A stretch of DNA of 64,000 bases from Photobacterium indicum (GTDB lineage: Bacteria > Pseudomonadota > Gammaproteobacteria > Enterobacterales > Vibrionaceae): assembly GCF_003026215.1 (NCBI RefSeq), contig NZ_PYOC01000001.1, positions 496,001 through 560,000 on the forward strand. The letters run 5' to 3'. How positions within the stretch are numbered: the stretch's first letter is position 1; each line of letters opens with the position of its first letter. The notes under the pieces are model-generated. The model saw only the letters and a list, made by a program, of their open reading frames with translations. It had not been told where the DNA came from and made no database searches. A program made the position numbers and the translations under genes. This document shows positions 26,787 to 36,991 of this stretch, in pieces.

Positions 26787-27854
26787 TTAGCAGCCCCAGC
26801 GCATTGCTGGTGTGTTAACGGGCATATCGTACAGAGATAACATTTCATCATCGACTTTTAGCACTGAGATAGAAATCCCTTGCATATCTAATGACGTGCA
26901 ATAGCTACCAATAAGGTTTCGCTCAATTTGTATCTCATGGTTTTCCAGTATTTCAGCAACTTTCCGATATACCATATAGAGCTCAGATTGTGGTGTTGCC
27001 CCTAGGTTGTTCACGAGCACAATAACCTTATCGCCAGAATTGAGAGGTTCTGTGATCCAAGATTCGTCTTGCCATTCACCTAGATTATTATCCCAGCGGC
27101 GAACAATACGTTCATAGGGAGTGTTATCTAATATTTCACTCATCATATCGGTAGTGATAGTGTCGCCATCAGTAAAGGCGCGACGTTCGATACCGGGTTC
27201 TCCATGGATACCGATACCAAATTCAATTTCATTATCAGCTAAATCAAAACTTGGTTTACCAGCGGCAGGAACAGTACAAGCAGAAAGTGCAACACCAAAT
27301 GAGCGTCCACGGTTAGCAATATGTTTAGCTAGAGCACTTATTTTATCGAGGTTGTAGCCCTCTTCGGCAGCTGCCCCTAGGATTTTCTCTGCCAGCACTG
27401 TAGTCGCAACACCCCGTCGCCCTGCGGTATACAGGCTATCTTTCACTGCTACATCATCATCAATCAGTGTCGCTTGTACTTTTAATCCCTCACCGTGAAG
27501 AAGCTCTACTGCTGTTTCAAAGTTCAGTACATCCCCGGTATAGTTTTTAATAAGAAAGAGAATACCTTCACCGGTATCTACCTTCTGTGCACATTCGTAC
27601 ATTTGATCGGGGGTAGGCGATGTAAACATTTCACCAGGACAAGCCCCATCAAGCATGCCTTTTCCTACATAACCACCGTGCATCGGTTCATGACCGCTTC
27701 CCCCCCCAGAAATAAGTGCAACCTTGGTTTTTTCCCGCTCTTTTCGCACGATATACATAGGGTCTAAGTGTACGTCGAGTTCAGAATGAGCCTTCGCAAT
27801 ACCTTGAAGTTGCTCTTTAACCACTTGATCAATCTGATTAATCATCTTTTTCAT
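26787..27854 (-). CDS. dhaK: DhaK: substrate-binding subunit of dihydroxyacetone kinase
   Basis: The 355-residue protein has [15 protein letters not shown] (substrate pocket), [18 protein letters not shown], and the covalent His in [13 protein letters not shown], which forms a hemiaminal with dihydroxyacetone in this family. A possible alternative start is the ATG three codons later (MINQIDQ). It is the first gene of dhaKLM. Upstream there is no obvious sigma-54 promoter, in line with the lack of GAFTGA in the DhaR-like activator. Product is dihydroxyacetone phosphate, feeding glycolysis. Confidence 0.97.
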   Translation of the reverse strand: MKKMINQIDQVVKEQLQGIAKAHSELDVHLDPMYIVRKEREKTKVALISGGGSGHEPMHGGYVGKGMLDGACPGEMFTSPTPDQMYECAQKVDTGEGILFLIKNYTGDVLNFETAVELLHGEGLKVQATLIDDDVAVKDSLYTAGRRGVATTVLAEKILGAAAEEGYNLDKISALAKHIANRGRSFGVALSACTVPAAGKPSFDLADNEIEFGIGIHGEPGIERRAFTDGDTITTDMMSEILDNTPYERIVRRWDNNLGEWQDESWITEPLNSGDKVIVLVNNLGATPQSELYMVYRKVAEILENHEIQIERNLIGSYCTSLDMQGISISVLKVDDEMLSLYDMPVNTPAMRWGC

Positions 27855-28073
27855 CGTTCTATCCTTATTATTCTGCGTTGGAGCAGTTTATTTATGGGGT
27901 AAAAGGAAGTCGTAGCAAATCGCTGTTGAGCTGCGCAGTAGGCACAATCCAGCGGTTGTGTTTCGCCGATGTTTATAAATTTACCTGTAATGTCAAAGCT
28001 GATGGTATGCCAATAAGAGAATAGGCGTTACTCCGGTTATTGTGTTTCAAAATGGAACTGTTTGGAGGTGCTT

Positions 28074-28172
28074 ATGTTCCGTAATGAAACGCAGATTGAG
28101 TTCAGGGGGCAGATTCTTGAGCTAAAGCATATTTTAGGCTTGTTATCTGGAATAGAGAGTGATGATAGTTAG
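28074..28172 (+). CDS. Putative 32-residue small protein
   Basis: ATG at 28074 is preceded by a strong GGAGG (28064-28068) at ideal spacing and opens 32 codons, MFRNETQIEFRGQILELKHI... ending in a TAG at 28170-28172. The product is soluble-looking and mildly amphipathic (residues 8-24). Nothing similar is recognised. It lies alone in the 560-bp space between dhaK and the chemoreceptor gene. The good ribosome binding site is the main evidence. Confidence 0.45.
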   Translation: MFRNETQIEFRGQILELKHILGLLSGIESDDS

Positions 28173-28414
28173 TCGGCACTAAGCTTGTTGGGGGGAATAG
28201 ATGTGTAACTTTGCTGCTCGGATCACAAATAACGAGGTGACAGGAAGCAGTAAAGAGTCAGATTTAGCCAAAAATATAAGCACTCTTAAGCATATGAGCT
28301 ACATTTGATATATATAAAATAAATCTAATGTGAAGATAGTGATTATTTGTGATGACATGTTGCAGCTGAAAATGGAAGGCTGCTTAAATCGTCAGCTTAA
28401 GGAAGAGGTAAACA
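28173..28414. other. Upstream region of the chemoreceptor gene
   Basis: AT-rich, no gene seen. GGAAGAGG about 8 nt before the ATG at 28415 is the ribosome binding site. No conserved regulatory motif recognised. Confidence 0.5.
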
Positions 28415-29959
28415 ATGAAAAGCAATCAGTATACTGTCGATAGAGAACTCCCTTTAGAGCATAATGCCCAACTCGTGACAACCACAGATTTACAAGGCGT
28501 GATCTCTTACGCGAATGATGACTTTATTAAAATAAGTGGTTACACCAGCGAAGAATTGGTGGGTCAGCATCATAATATTATTCGTCATCCGGACATGCCT
28601 GCTCAAGCTTTTGGCGATTTATGGAAACATTTGAAAGAAAATAAGCCTTGGCGAGGAATAGTGAAAAATCGTTGTAAAGATGGCAGCTTCTATTGGGTCG
28701 ACGCATATGTTACACCGATATATAAAAATGACCGGGTCTGTGGTTACCAATCAGTTCGACGCAAGCCGACACCCGCAATGATCACTTCAGCGACTCATAT
28801 TTATGAGCAACTTAATCTAAAGAAAAACCCATATTCATTTCAGCTTTCAATACTTCAAAAATTTTTATTAGTCACAGCCATCACACTGATTACCATTAGT
28901 AGCGCTCATTTCTCATTACATGAGTTTGCTGAATTCAGTGCTTTAATCCCACTAGTGCTGTTTATTCTTTTTTACCGCAATGAGTTGTTTAAACAACCAC
29001 AGTATTTTAAAAAGCTCAAAGATGATTATGATAGCTTAACTCGCATTATTTACAGTGGTGATTCAGTTGAATCCATTGCTGATTTTCATTTACAGCTTTG
29101 TGATGCACGGATTAAAACGGTTCTCGGGCGTGTTGATGATGCCTCTTCGACATTAAAAACGGTAAGTGGAGATTTACAGCAAGCGGTTGTGACAACCAAG
29201 CAGTCAATTACAGTACAAGATCAAGATACTCAGCACATTGCTACTTCGATCACTCAGATGTCTGCAGTTGCCAGTGAAATTGCACAAAACACACAACTAA
29301 CATCCGATAAAGCCTTACTCGCACAAGATCAGTGTGCCAAAACAACAATGATCCTCAACACCACCCAAGATAATATCAATGAACTTGCGATTGAAACGGA
29401 AAATACGGCTGAAACAGCACAGTCTTTAGCCAGAGTGTCTGATCAAATAGAAGCCATGATGGTCGAAATTCAGGGTATTGCGCAGCAAACAAATTTACTT
29501 GCACTTAATGCGGCAATCGAAGCGGCGAGGGCGGGTGAACAGGGTCGAGGATTTGCCGTTGTTGCTGATGAAGTTCGCGCATTGTCTCAACGAACACATG
29601 GGGCAACCGAGAAAATTCAATCCAGTATTGATGAGATCAATAAATCTCTGGGCGACTGGCAGTCACGAACCACTCATAGCATCCGAAAAACTCAGCAATG
29701 TGTTGAGAATACAAGCCTGACAGCACAGAACATTAAAGATGTCGTTGCGATGGTGGACGAAATTGCAGAAATTTCAACACAGATTGCAACAGCGGCTGAA
29801 GAGCAAGGCACGGTCGCTGCTGAAATTAGCCATAATGTCCATCAAATATCCGATTCTTCCGCAAAAAATATAGAACAAATTGAAGCGATGAAAATCTCAT
29901 CAGATCGAGTACGAGACAACGTAGCCTCACTGGATGCTTTAGGCAAATCGTTTGGTTAG
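28415..29959 (+). CDS. PAS-domain methyl-accepting chemotaxis protein (Aer-like)
   Basis: A 514-residue receptor of Aer layout. An N-terminal PAS domain (about 20-120; [35 protein letters not shown], given in part) resembles the FAD-binding PAS of the redox sensor Aer. Two membrane helices at about 150-190 ([35 protein letters not shown]) have no real periplasmic loop. The cytoplasmic signalling domain contains the hairpin tip [20 protein letters not shown] and [15 protein letters not shown]. It likely steers swimming by sensing internal redox or oxygen level and signals to CheA/CheW encoded elsewhere. No carboxy-terminal CheR pentapeptide is present. Confidence 0.92.
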   Translation: MKSNQYTVDRELPLEHNAQLVTTTDLQGVISYANDDFIKISGYTSEELVGQHHNIIRHPDMPAQAFGDLWKHLKENKPWRGIVKNRCKDGSFYWVDAYVTPIYKNDRVCGYQSVRRKPTPAMITSATHIYEQLNLKKNPYSFQLSILQKFLLVTAITLITISSAHFSLHEFAEFSALIPLVLFILFYRNELFKQPQYFKKLKDDYDSLTRIIYSGDSVESIADFHLQLCDARIKTVLGRVDDASSTLKTVSGDLQQAVVTTKQSITVQDQDTQHIATSITQMSAVASEIAQNTQLTSDKALLAQDQCAKTTMILNTTQDNINELAIETENTAETAQSLARVSDQIEAMMVEIQGIAQQTNLLALNAAIEAARAGEQGRGFAVVADEVRALSQRTHGATEKIQSSIDEINKSLGDWQSRTTHSIRKTQQCVENTSLTAQNIKDVVAMVDEIAEISTQIATAAEEQGTVAAEISHNVHQISDSSAKNIEQIEAMKISSDRVRDNVASLDALGKSFG

Positions 29960-29965
29960 CCGCTG

Positions 29966-29996
29966 ATTTATGAGGAGTAGCCTACTCCTCATAAAT
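29966..29996. terminator. Bidirectional hairpin between the chemoreceptor gene and gntR
   Basis: Perfect 15-bp inverted repeat (ATTTATGAGGAGTAG with its complement) around a single base, between convergent genes; AT-rich at both ends. Confidence 0.7.
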
Positions 29997-30004
29997 ATAT
30001 TGGA

Positions 30005-31012
30005 TTAAAGACTCTCACCTTCCGTTACCGTAAAACCCATATCAAAAACCTTTTGTTCGATCACATCACCAGCTAGCGCTGAAAGTAAGAGCTGTGCACT
30101 TTTTTCTCCAATTTCAAAGCGCGGTGTATCGATACTTGTCAGTTTAGGTGACATCGCTTGACCAATATCTAATGCGTTATAGCCGACAACACTGATTTGA
30201 TTCGGCACTGAAATACCACGTGCTTGGCAAGCCATGATCGTACCGATAGCGATATCATCGTTGGTACAAAAGACCCCGTTAAGGTTTGGTTGTTCGGTTA
30301 AGGCACGCTCAAGTAAATGTCGACCTAAAGTAAAACTAGAGTGTTCTTCAGTTAAAATATGCACAGGCTCAAGGTTGGCTTCTTGCATTGCACGATCGTA
30401 GCCGTTCATTCGCAATTGTGTTCGTGTATCAAGACGAGCACCAAAGTACACCGTGTTGTATTTATCTGCTTCAATCATTTCTTTTACAACGGTATACGCT
30501 GCAAGCTCGTGATTTAACCCTACCGCCATATCTATCGGGTTGTCAGGTAATTCCATTGCTTCAATAATCGGAATACCCGCTGTTTTAATCATTTGAAGAG
30601 TGCGAGTAGTGTGATTTGTGCTCGTTAAAATTAATCCATCAACTTGGTATGACAACAGGGCAGCAATTTTGCTCTCTTCTTCCTCTTCGCTATAGCTGAA
30701 GTGGGCGATCAAGGTTTCATAACCATTGGCTTTGGTTACGGTTTCAATGCCTTGTGCAAAATTAGCAAATACTTGGTTAGATAAAGAGGGCAACAGAACA
30801 CCAATCGCTTTGCTGGATGATTTTGAAAGCATTGCAGGTGCACGATTTTGGATATACCCCAATTCTTCTACGATTTTCGCGATTTTTTCGCGAGTGGCAA
30901 CGGCTACCGATTCAGGGTTTCTCATATAACGGCTAACCGTCATTTTGGTGATACCAATACGATCGGCAATATCTTGTAGAGTAGGGCGAGATTTACGGTT
31001 TTCTGTGCTCAT
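30005..31012 (-). CDS. gntR: LacI-family gluconate repressor GntR
   Basis: The 335-residue LacI/GalR protein has an N-terminal helix-turn-helix and hinge (residues 11-65; TLQDIADRIGITKMTVSRYM, then RAPAMLS) and a periplasmic-binding-like effector domain (IGVLLPSLSNQVFANFAQG; GVFCTNDDIAIGTI). These match E. coli GntR (331 residues). The inferred effector is gluconate or 6-phosphogluconate. A 17-nt palindrome in its promoter resembles the palindrome between gntP and gntK about 12 kb away, supporting both autoregulation and control of that cluster. It is separated from its targets by the dha genes and a chemoreceptor. Confidence 0.9.
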   Translation of the reverse strand: MSTENRKSRPTLQDIADRIGITKMTVSRYMRNPESVAVATREKIAKIVEELGYIQNRAPAMLSKSSSKAIGVLLPSLSNQVFANFAQGIETVTKANGYETLIAHFSYSEEEEESKIAALLSYQVDGLILTSTNHTTRTLQMIKTAGIPIIEAMELPDNPIDMAVGLNHELAAYTVVKEMIEADKYNTVYFGARLDTRTQLRMNGYDRAMQEANLEPVHILTEEHSSFTLGRHLLERALTEQPNLNGVFCTNDDIAIGTIMACQARGISVPNQISVVGYNALDIGQAMSPKLTSIDTPRFEIGEKSAQLLLSALAGDVIEQKVFDMGFTVTEGESL

Positions 31013-31028
31013 GCTAATGTTCTCATCA

Positions 31029-31045
31029 AATGTTACTGTAACATT
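31029..31045. promoter_or_regulatory. Candidate GntR operator before gntR
   Basis: Palindrome AATGTTAC-T-GTAACATT, 17 nt, starting 17 bp upstream of the gntR start codon. The half-site TGTTAC is shared with the 24-bp palindrome at 18921-18944. Confidence 0.75.
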
Positions 31046-31190
31046 ATCATCTAAGCGACTGTGGTTACAATAAAAAAACAGTACTTACTCATTCGGTTAT
31101 TGTCCGAAATAGTAAGCACTGCTTAAAATCAATGATGGTTAATCGTCAGAGGTAATGCTTAAGATTAACGACAACTATTTTTATTTGTTA

Positions 31191-32171
31191 TTAATCGTGC
31201 GTAAGTACAACTTTACCTACGGCTTTCCCTGCTTCTAGATGGGCATGCGCTTCAGCAACTTGCCAGATAGTGAATGCTGACTCATCAATTAATGGGGTGA
31301 TTTTCCCTTGATCTACTAACTCTGCTACTGCGGCTAAAATCTTGCCATGGCGAGCACGATTGATGTTTTCAATCATAGGAATCAGCATTAATACACTGTG
31401 GAAGCTGAGGCCTTTCAATGCGATCTGAAGTGGTTCAGCAATAGGTAATGTTGTTGCTACACGACCATTGAACTTAACAGCTTCAAAACTGCGTTGGATA
31501 TTCTCGCCTGCAATCGTATCGAAGATGGCGTCGAATCCATGGCCATCAGTGTATTGGGCTACATACTCAGCAACAGTGTGCTCTTCTACATTAACTACGT
31601 TGTCGGCGTTAAGTGTTTTGGCTACGGCTTCATTTTTAGATCGTGTTGTTGTCGTAACCGTCGCACCAAGATGCTTACCAAGTTGTACCGCGATATGACC
31701 AACACCGCCTGTTGCACCATGAACAAGTAGGTTGTCACCCGCTTTAACATCCATTTTTTCGCACAGTGCTTCCCATGCAGTGATAGAGACAAGCGGTAGT
31801 GCTGCTGCTTGCTTCATAGTCAGCGAGGTAGGTTTGTGTGCCATTAGGTTGGCATCAACCAACATGTAATCTGCTAGCGCACCATCAATACCTGCAATAC
31901 CGCCAGCACAGCCATATACCTCATCACCGACTTTGAAATTACTGATGGAGTCACAAACCTCAGTGACTATACCTGCTACGTCACCATGCAGAATACTAGG
32001 TAGGTTTTCAGACCATGGCGTTTCTGCAGAGCGAAGCATGGTATCTAACGGATTAACACTCGTGGCTTTCACTTCAACAATCATATGACCTAATTGCAGT
32101 TCAGGCATTGGTTGCTCTGTAAGGTTAAATGCGTCGTAGCCGCCGATGTTGCTAATTGTCATTGCTTTCAT
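31191..32171 (-). CDS. Zinc-independent MDR-family oxidoreductase (quinone oxidoreductase-like)
   Basis: This 326-residue medium-chain dehydrogenase/reductase opens with a GroES-like domain (IVEVKATSVNPLDTMLR; DVAGIVTEV). A Rossmann domain follows, with the AxxGxxG-type motif HGATGGVGHIAVQL, then TTTRSKNE. The catalytic and structural zinc Cys clusters of classical alcohol dehydrogenases are absent, so an NADPH-quinone or enone reductase is likely. It is divergent from a LysR gene with 111-129 bp between starts, a standard regulator-target pair. The substrate is unknown. Confidence 0.88.
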   Translation of the reverse strand: MKAMTISNIGGYDAFNLTEQPMPELQLGHMIVEVKATSVNPLDTMLRSAETPWSENLPSILHGDVAGIVTEVCDSISNFKVGDEVYGCAGGIAGIDGALADYMLVDANLMAHKPTSLTMKQAAALPLVSITAWEALCEKMDVKAGDNLLVHGATGGVGHIAVQLGKHLGATVTTTTRSKNEAVAKTLNADNVVNVEEHTVAEYVAQYTDGHGFDAIFDTIAGENIQRSFEAVKFNGRVATTLPIAEPLQIALKGLSFHSVLMLIPMIENINRARHGKILAAVAELVDQGKITPLIDESAFTIWQVAEAHAHLEAGKAVGKVVLTHD

Positions 32172-32300
32172 TTTTTACGCTCCGGTTTGGATTATGCGGC
32201 CATTTTAGTTATTGCTAGATAAACAACAATACATTGAAAAACAAGATAGCTTTGCTTTTAAGACAAAAGCGACTGCGTTATAGTGAGAAAAGAGAGAGGC

Positions 32301-33206
32301 ATGTACGAGGTGACAAAAGATATGGCCACATTTAATAAATTGCATTACTTCAATTGCGTTGTAGAAACGGGCAGCATTTCAAAAGCCAGTAAAATTTTTG
32401 ATGTCCAGCCATCATCGATATCACGTCAACTAGCGTCATTAGAGAGTGAACTCGGTATTCGCCTGTTAGAGCGAACGACGCGAAATATAGGTTTAACGGA
32501 AGCAGGAAAAACGTATTATGATTATTCAAAACGTATTATCTCTGAACTCGAAGAAGCCAAACGTGCGGTGGGAGATCTGCAGCTTAGTCCAATAGGTAAC
32601 CTCAAAATCAGCACTACAGTGGGATTTGGTGAAAGTCGCATTCTGCCTCTATTACCTAAATTTCGGCAGGCTTATCCTGATATTCGCATCGAAGTTGAGC
32701 TGACCGAACGAATTGTGGATCTAATCGAAGAGAATGTTGATATCGCGATTCGCAGTGGTCGTTTACCCGACTCTAGTTTGATCGCGAGAAAGCTGGTCGA
32801 TAATCATTTTATTCTATGCTCAAGCCCTGAATACATGAACGAAAGCGGGCTTCCTGAGTCACCTGAGCAGTTGATCAATCATGATTGTGTGGTATATGGC
32901 TATCATGGTTGGAAAGATTGGTACTTGGTCAAAGGCAATTATCAAAAATTAGCCATTAAACACTATATGACCGTAGATTCTGTTAATGGACAAAAACAAC
33001 TTATTCTTCATGGTGGTGGTATTGCACTTATCCCTTATTGGGCAGTTAAAGATGAGCTGGACTCTGGCCGGTTAATTCAGGTGTTACCAGAACATCAATT
33101 TAGCCCGTGTCTCCACTTAAGTTCAACCTATGCGATTTATCAAAATAGAAACCTAGTGTCATCTAAGATGAGGGTGTTTTTGGATTTTTTGCGAGAAAAT
33201 ATGTAA
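32301..33206 (+). CDS. LysR-family transcriptional regulator
   Basis: The 301-residue protein counts from the ATG at 32301, chosen because AGAGAGG lies just upstream; a GTG at 32283 and an ATG at 32322 are alternatives. The N-terminal winged helix (TGSISKASKIFDVQPSSISRQLASLE) is followed by a two-lobed effector domain (LKISTTVGFGESRILPLLPKF; VDIAIRSGRLPDSSLIARKL), typical of the CrgA/AaeR-like subgroup. It probably controls the divergent oxidoreductase gene. The effector cannot be read from the sequence. Confidence 0.92.
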   Translation: MYEVTKDMATFNKLHYFNCVVETGSISKASKIFDVQPSSISRQLASLESELGIRLLERTTRNIGLTEAGKTYYDYSKRIISELEEAKRAVGDLQLSPIGNLKISTTVGFGESRILPLLPKFRQAYPDIRIEVELTERIVDLIEENVDIAIRSGRLPDSSLIARKLVDNHFILCSSPEYMNESGLPESPEQLINHDCVVYGYHGWKDWYLVKGNYQKLAIKHYMTVDSVNGQKQLILHGGGIALIPYWAVKDELDSGRLIQVLPEHQFSPCLHLSSTYAIYQNRNLVSSKMRVFLDFLRENM

Positions 33207-33485
33207 CCATGTAATACCGTACCAATAAAAGCCATTACAGCTGTTAATGGCAAAAAAATACTTCCTCGGTACTCGTACCGTTGAATGTGATTCACTCTAT
33301 TTATCAATAAATATAGTTGGAATATTAAGATTCAATTATGAGTAATAGTTGTGATTGGTAGGTTTATACAATAGCGGTATTATATGCCGAAAATACAAAA
33401 GCAAAGGTAATACATCATTAATAGTCCGCCTTAGAAATAAATCTCTTATCAATTTATGGCTCATTAATTAATAAAGAGGTTTTTC

Positions 33486-34976
33486 ATGTTAGGTTTTTAT
33501 AAAGAAAGTTGGTTTAATAATATTAAGGGTGATTTATTATCAGGAATAGTTTTAGCATTAGCGTTAATACCGGAAGCTATTGCATTTTCAATAATTGCCG
33601 GACTTGATCCAAAGGTCGGTTTATATGCTTCATTTTCAATCTGTGTTGTTATAGCTTTCACCGGTTCACGTTCTGCAATGATTTCAGCATCAACCGGCGC
33701 AATGGCTTTGTTAATGACGACGTTAGTTAAAGACCATGGTTTACAATATCTTTTAGCTGCTTCATTTCTTACCGGTGTTATTCAATACGTAATAGGGCTT
33801 TTAAAACTTGGTAACTTAATGAGGTTTGTTTCGCGCTCAATTGTTACCGGGTTTGTTAACGCGCTAGCGATATTGATTTTCATGGCTCAATTACCAGAAT
33901 TAACCAATGTAACGTGGCAGGTTTATGCGTTAACTGCTGCCGGTTTAGGGATTATCTATCTATTTCCTTATATTCCTAAAGTTGGAAAAGTATTACCATC
34001 ACCATTAGTTTGTATTATTGCTATCACTGTATTCAGCGTGATGTATAACATCGATATTCGTACTGTTGGCGATATGGGATCATTACCTGATTCGTTACCT
34101 GTATTTATGTTCCCTGATATTCCATTCTCCTTAGAAACATTAAATATAATCTTCCCTTACTCGTTAGCACTTGCCGTTGTTGGTGTTCTTGAGTCGCTTA
34201 TGACTGCAAAAATCATTGATGATATTACTGATACAGATAGTGACACTAACAGTGAATGTAAAGGTCAGGGTTTAGCAAATATGGTTTCATCATTGTTCGG
34301 TGGCATGGCTGGCTGTGCCATGATTGGACAATCAATGATTAATATTAAATCGGGTGGTAGAACTAGATTATCCACACTATCATCAGGCGTTTTTCTTTTG
34401 ATAATGGTTGTTTTCCTTGGTGACTATTTAAAGATAATCCCAATGGCTGCACTTGTTGCCGTGATGATTATGGTTTCTATAAGCACGTTTTCATGGAAAT
34501 CGATACCAGCGATGAGGCACATGCCGTTAAACTCTAACGTGATCATGATTGCAACGGTTGTTTCTGTTGTCTTAACCGATAACTTAGCAATTGGTGTTGT
34601 TGTTGGTGTTGTTATTGCTTCTGTGTTCTACACGAATCAGAGCAGGTTAATCATGAAAGTCACTGATGATATTGTCATTAGTTATGACCACACAATCCAT
34701 AAGGTACATGGCCAGATATTCTTTGCATCTGCTTATACTTTCATTGATATGTTTAATTTTAACAGTCCTTCAAAGTACGTGACCATTGATTTAACCAGTT
34801 GTCATTTTTGGGATATAACCGCTGTGGGTGCGCTTGATAAAGTGATTATGAAATTCATGAATGCGGGATGTGATGTTAAAGTCACTGGAATGAATGACAA
34901 CACAATGAAAATAATAGAAAAACATGCAATTTATAATAAGCCTGAGAAACTCGCATTAATGACGCACGGTCACTAG
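33486..34976 (+). CDS. SulP/SLC26-family anion transporter with STAS domain
   Basis: Inner-membrane protein of 496 residues. The transport domain (about 1-380) opens with FNNIKGDLLSGIVLALALIPEAIAFSIIAGLDPKVGLYASF, the SulP signature region (given in pieces: LALIPEAIAF, GLDPKVGLYA), and includes SRSAMISASTGAMALL. The C-terminal STAS domain (about 395-490; ASAYTFIDMFNF, VTIDLTSCHFWDITAVGALDKV) is shorter than in eukaryotic members. Family members carry sulfate, bicarbonate, C4-dicarboxylates or other anions by Na+ or H+ symport. Which is used here is not visible. It stands alone with its own terminator. Confidence 0.92.
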   Translation: MLGFYKESWFNNIKGDLLSGIVLALALIPEAIAFSIIAGLDPKVGLYASFSICVVIAFTGSRSAMISASTGAMALLMTTLVKDHGLQYLLAASFLTGVIQYVIGLLKLGNLMRFVSRSIVTGFVNALAILIFMAQLPELTNVTWQVYALTAAGLGIIYLFPYIPKVGKVLPSPLVCIIAITVFSVMYNIDIRTVGDMGSLPDSLPVFMFPDIPFSLETLNIIFPYSLALAVVGVLESLMTAKIIDDITDTDSDTNSECKGQGLANMVSSLFGGMAGCAMIGQSMINIKSGGRTRLSTLSSGVFLLIMVVFLGDYLKIIPMAALVAVMIMVSISTFSWKSIPAMRHMPLNSNVIMIATVVSVVLTDNLAIGVVVGVVIASVFYTNQSRLIMKVTDDIVISYDHTIHKVHGQIFFASAYTFIDMFNFNSPSKYVTIDLTSCHFWDITAVGALDKVIMKFMNAGCDVKVTGMNDNTMKIIEKHAIYNKPEKLALMTHGH

Positions 34977-34988
34977 ATATACCACTGA

Positions 34989-35014
34989 AAAAGCATCCTT
35001 TATTGGATGCTTTT
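34989..35014 (+). terminator. Rho-independent terminator of the SulP gene
   Basis: Stem AAAAGCATCC/GGATGCTTTT with 6-nt loop, starting 13 bp after the stop. It overlaps a spurious upstream TTG start of the next reading frame. Confidence 0.85.
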
Positions 35015-35056
35015 AATGTTTTATTTAATAATGTTAAACATATAACTAGGGGTTCT

Positions 35057-35332
35057 ATGCGACCACTGATAACACATGAACCATCAATTGTTGCTACAGC
35101 ACATTTTTACTACCCTTCTAAAATAGCAAGAAATAAAGAACCACATTCTTGGGTGATCGATAGAAGAACGTTAATTGCAAAGAAATATAACGTTCATGGT
35201 ATTAATAAAGAGTATTCGTTAAAGGTAAGTCCAAATCGTTATGTTTATGAAGCAGATTTGATTAGATACTTCGAGATAAGTAAAAAATCTAATCAGTTCT
35301 TTTCAAATAAGAACAAGATATATTTTAGTTAA
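35057..35332 (+). CDS. Hypothetical 91-residue basic protein
   Basis: The start is set at the ATG at 35057, preceded by TAGGGG; an in-frame TTG at 35003 lies inside the terminator of the SulP gene and is not credible. The 91-residue product is basic and soluble-looking, with many Lys, Arg and aromatic residues (PSKIARNKEPHSWVIDRRTL; YEADLIRYFEISKKS). No signal peptide, membrane segment or recognised domain is seen. It lies between SulP and an AraC gene that faces it. Function unknown. Confidence 0.55.
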   Translation: MRPLITHEPSIVATAHFYYPSKIARNKEPHSWVIDRRTLIAKKYNVHGINKEYSLKVSPNRYVYEADLIRYFEISKKSNQFFSNKNKIYFS

Positions 35333-35529
35333 CCGTATTTATCATCAGTAGTATAAAAGATAAATGTAATGTTATTTGTTCGAGTTTTGATGTTTGCACG
35401 TTACTTTACTATGTGATTGCACAAGTCATTGTCGACGGTGGGATGCAGCAAATAGGAAAGGGCATTAAGAGATTAGAAAATATGTGGCCAGATTAGATAT
35501 CTGGCTGAATTTAAAGGTGAGAGCTTTCA

Positions 35530-36537
35530 TTATGTAGAACGATCTAAAAAGCGATTTCGATAATCCTTCGGAGGGAATCCGGTTAATTTTTTAAAAGCTC
35601 GCGAGAAATGAGCGATATCAGCATAACCTAACCTGGCTGAAATATCGGTAAGGGAGTAACGAGCATCTTCCATTAATCGACAAGATGTCGCGAGCATGAT
35701 GTTCTCTCGTATTATCTTGAACGTGGTATTTTCTTTAGCCAAGCGGCGTTGCAATGTACGCGCTGAGGTATTCAATACCTTAGCTGCTTCACTGACATTC
35801 ATTGATGGCTGGCCAAGATAGGGTGTTAATGCGAGATAGACGGTTTCTATATATGTTCGTTTTTTTGGGGCGCTAGAGGCTTTTTTTTCTCTAAAGCTTG
35901 CAGGCAGTATAACGGGAGTATTAAGAATAGAATCTGATAGCTCAATGGCTGTTACGTTGCGATCTGAAACAAACTGAATAGATTGCCCTTTAAAGATTTT
36001 AAGCATAGGTTCGATGTTTGAAGACTGAACGGCAACCGAGGTGGGTAACCAGTGAGTCTTTGTCATAACGTTGATAAATTCGATGGTAAATAATATAGCA
36101 AACACTTCAGCCCAAAAAAATCCCTTGGTATCTTCTTTCGTTTTATAGCGGCAAAACCAAGGTGTTCCTTTAAAATGCTCGATAGAGATTTTTGCTGACG
36201 GTGAATCGTGAATAATGGCCGTCGCAAGAGAATTAAAAGCCTCTTCAAGATTTTTTGGAGCATGGATATGGTGCAATAATTTTGGGATGAAATACTCCCG
36301 AATGACTATGCGTAATAAATTGCCATAATGTTCTGGATCCGCTTTTTCTGCCATTAGCGCCAGTAAGTGTTTAATGGGCTCTTCTGGCATAAATTCACTT
36401 TTCGAACGCAATATATCCTCAGGTAATCCCGCAGTCTTGAGTAATGGGTAAATATCTTTTTCGAAATGCGTCAGCAATTCAACCAATGTGGCGGCATGCA
36501 CGGTTTTGATTAGAGGTGTGAGCTGGTTGGCTGCCAT
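35530..36537 (-). CDS. AraC-family transcriptional regulator (OruR/ArgR-like layout)
   Basis: The 335-residue protein has a long N-terminal effector domain (about 1-230) of the type in OruR and similar AraC regulators, then two C-terminal helix-turn-helix motifs (about 245-330): VSEAAKVLNTSARTLQRRLA and LTDISARLGYADIAHFSRAF, ending in the conserved FKKLTGFPPKDYR. Neighbours give no clear target; the small membrane protein upstream is on the same strand, separated by 139 bp. The effector is unknown. Confidence 0.9.
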   Translation of the reverse strand: MAANQLTPLIKTVHAATLVELLTHFEKDIYPLLKTAGLPEDILRSKSEFMPEEPIKHLLALMAEKADPEHYGNLLRIVIREYFIPKLLHHIHAPKNLEEAFNSLATAIIHDSPSAKISIEHFKGTPWFCRYKTKEDTKGFFWAEVFAILFTIEFINVMTKTHWLPTSVAVQSSNIEPMLKIFKGQSIQFVSDRNVTAIELSDSILNTPVILPASFREKKASSAPKKRTYIETVYLALTPYLGQPSMNVSEAAKVLNTSARTLQRRLAKENTTFKIIRENIMLATSCRLMEDARYSLTDISARLGYADIAHFSRAFKKLTGFPPKDYRNRFLDRST

Positions 36538-36676
36538 AATAGAGAAGTATCCTTATTACCGTCATTGGTATGAGTTCCATTATACAGGTTTTGTTAATAA
36601 TAAAATGATGGGATTATCTTCAGAAAAAAGGGAAAGGTAACGGCTGCTTCCATGCAGCAGGAATAATGTTGCTTGG

Positions 36677-36991
36677 TTATGATTGTACATGCTCTATGTC
36701 AGCTTTCTTTATAAGAGGTGTTGCCTCTGATTTTTGGGATGGTTTAAAAATATTAATAATCGCTTTTATGGTGAAGTAAGCGCATATCACTGTAAATATT
36801 GCAGCACTAAAATATTCACCAGATTGAATCGATGCCCCTACGATGTTGAATGCTTCTCCACCAAATTCTTTCACATAGGTTAGCGCCCATTTATAGACAA
36901 GGTAGAGCTTGGTGAGCGTAATTAGCACGAGATATGCCTTACCGTAAGGTGTTAGAAGAAACTGCTTTACTTTATTCCACATACTTTTCAT
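36677..36991 (-). CDS. Small two-helix membrane protein of unknown function
   Basis: The 104-residue protein has two likely membrane helices: about 18-42 (AYLVLITLTKLYLVYKWALT) and 60-85 (YFSAAIFTVICAYFTIKAII). The N- and C-terminal tails are basic and polar, and both ends are probably cytoplasmic. No family recognised. It lies upstream of the AraC gene on the same strand and is divergent from the HlyD/DUF2955 exporter, which could make it an accessory part of that system, but only position supports this. Confidence 0.65.
   Translation of the reverse strand: MKSMWNKVKQFLLTPYGKAYLVLITLTKLYLVYKWALTYVKEFGGEAFNIVGASIQSGEYFSAAIFTVICAYFTIKAIINIFKPSQKSEATPLIKKADIEHVQS

Noticed and set aside
27855..28073. 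Sigma-54 promoter for dhaKLM
   Set aside because: I looked on the minus strand for GG-N10-GC elements and found no acceptable match; the activator also lacks GAFTGA.
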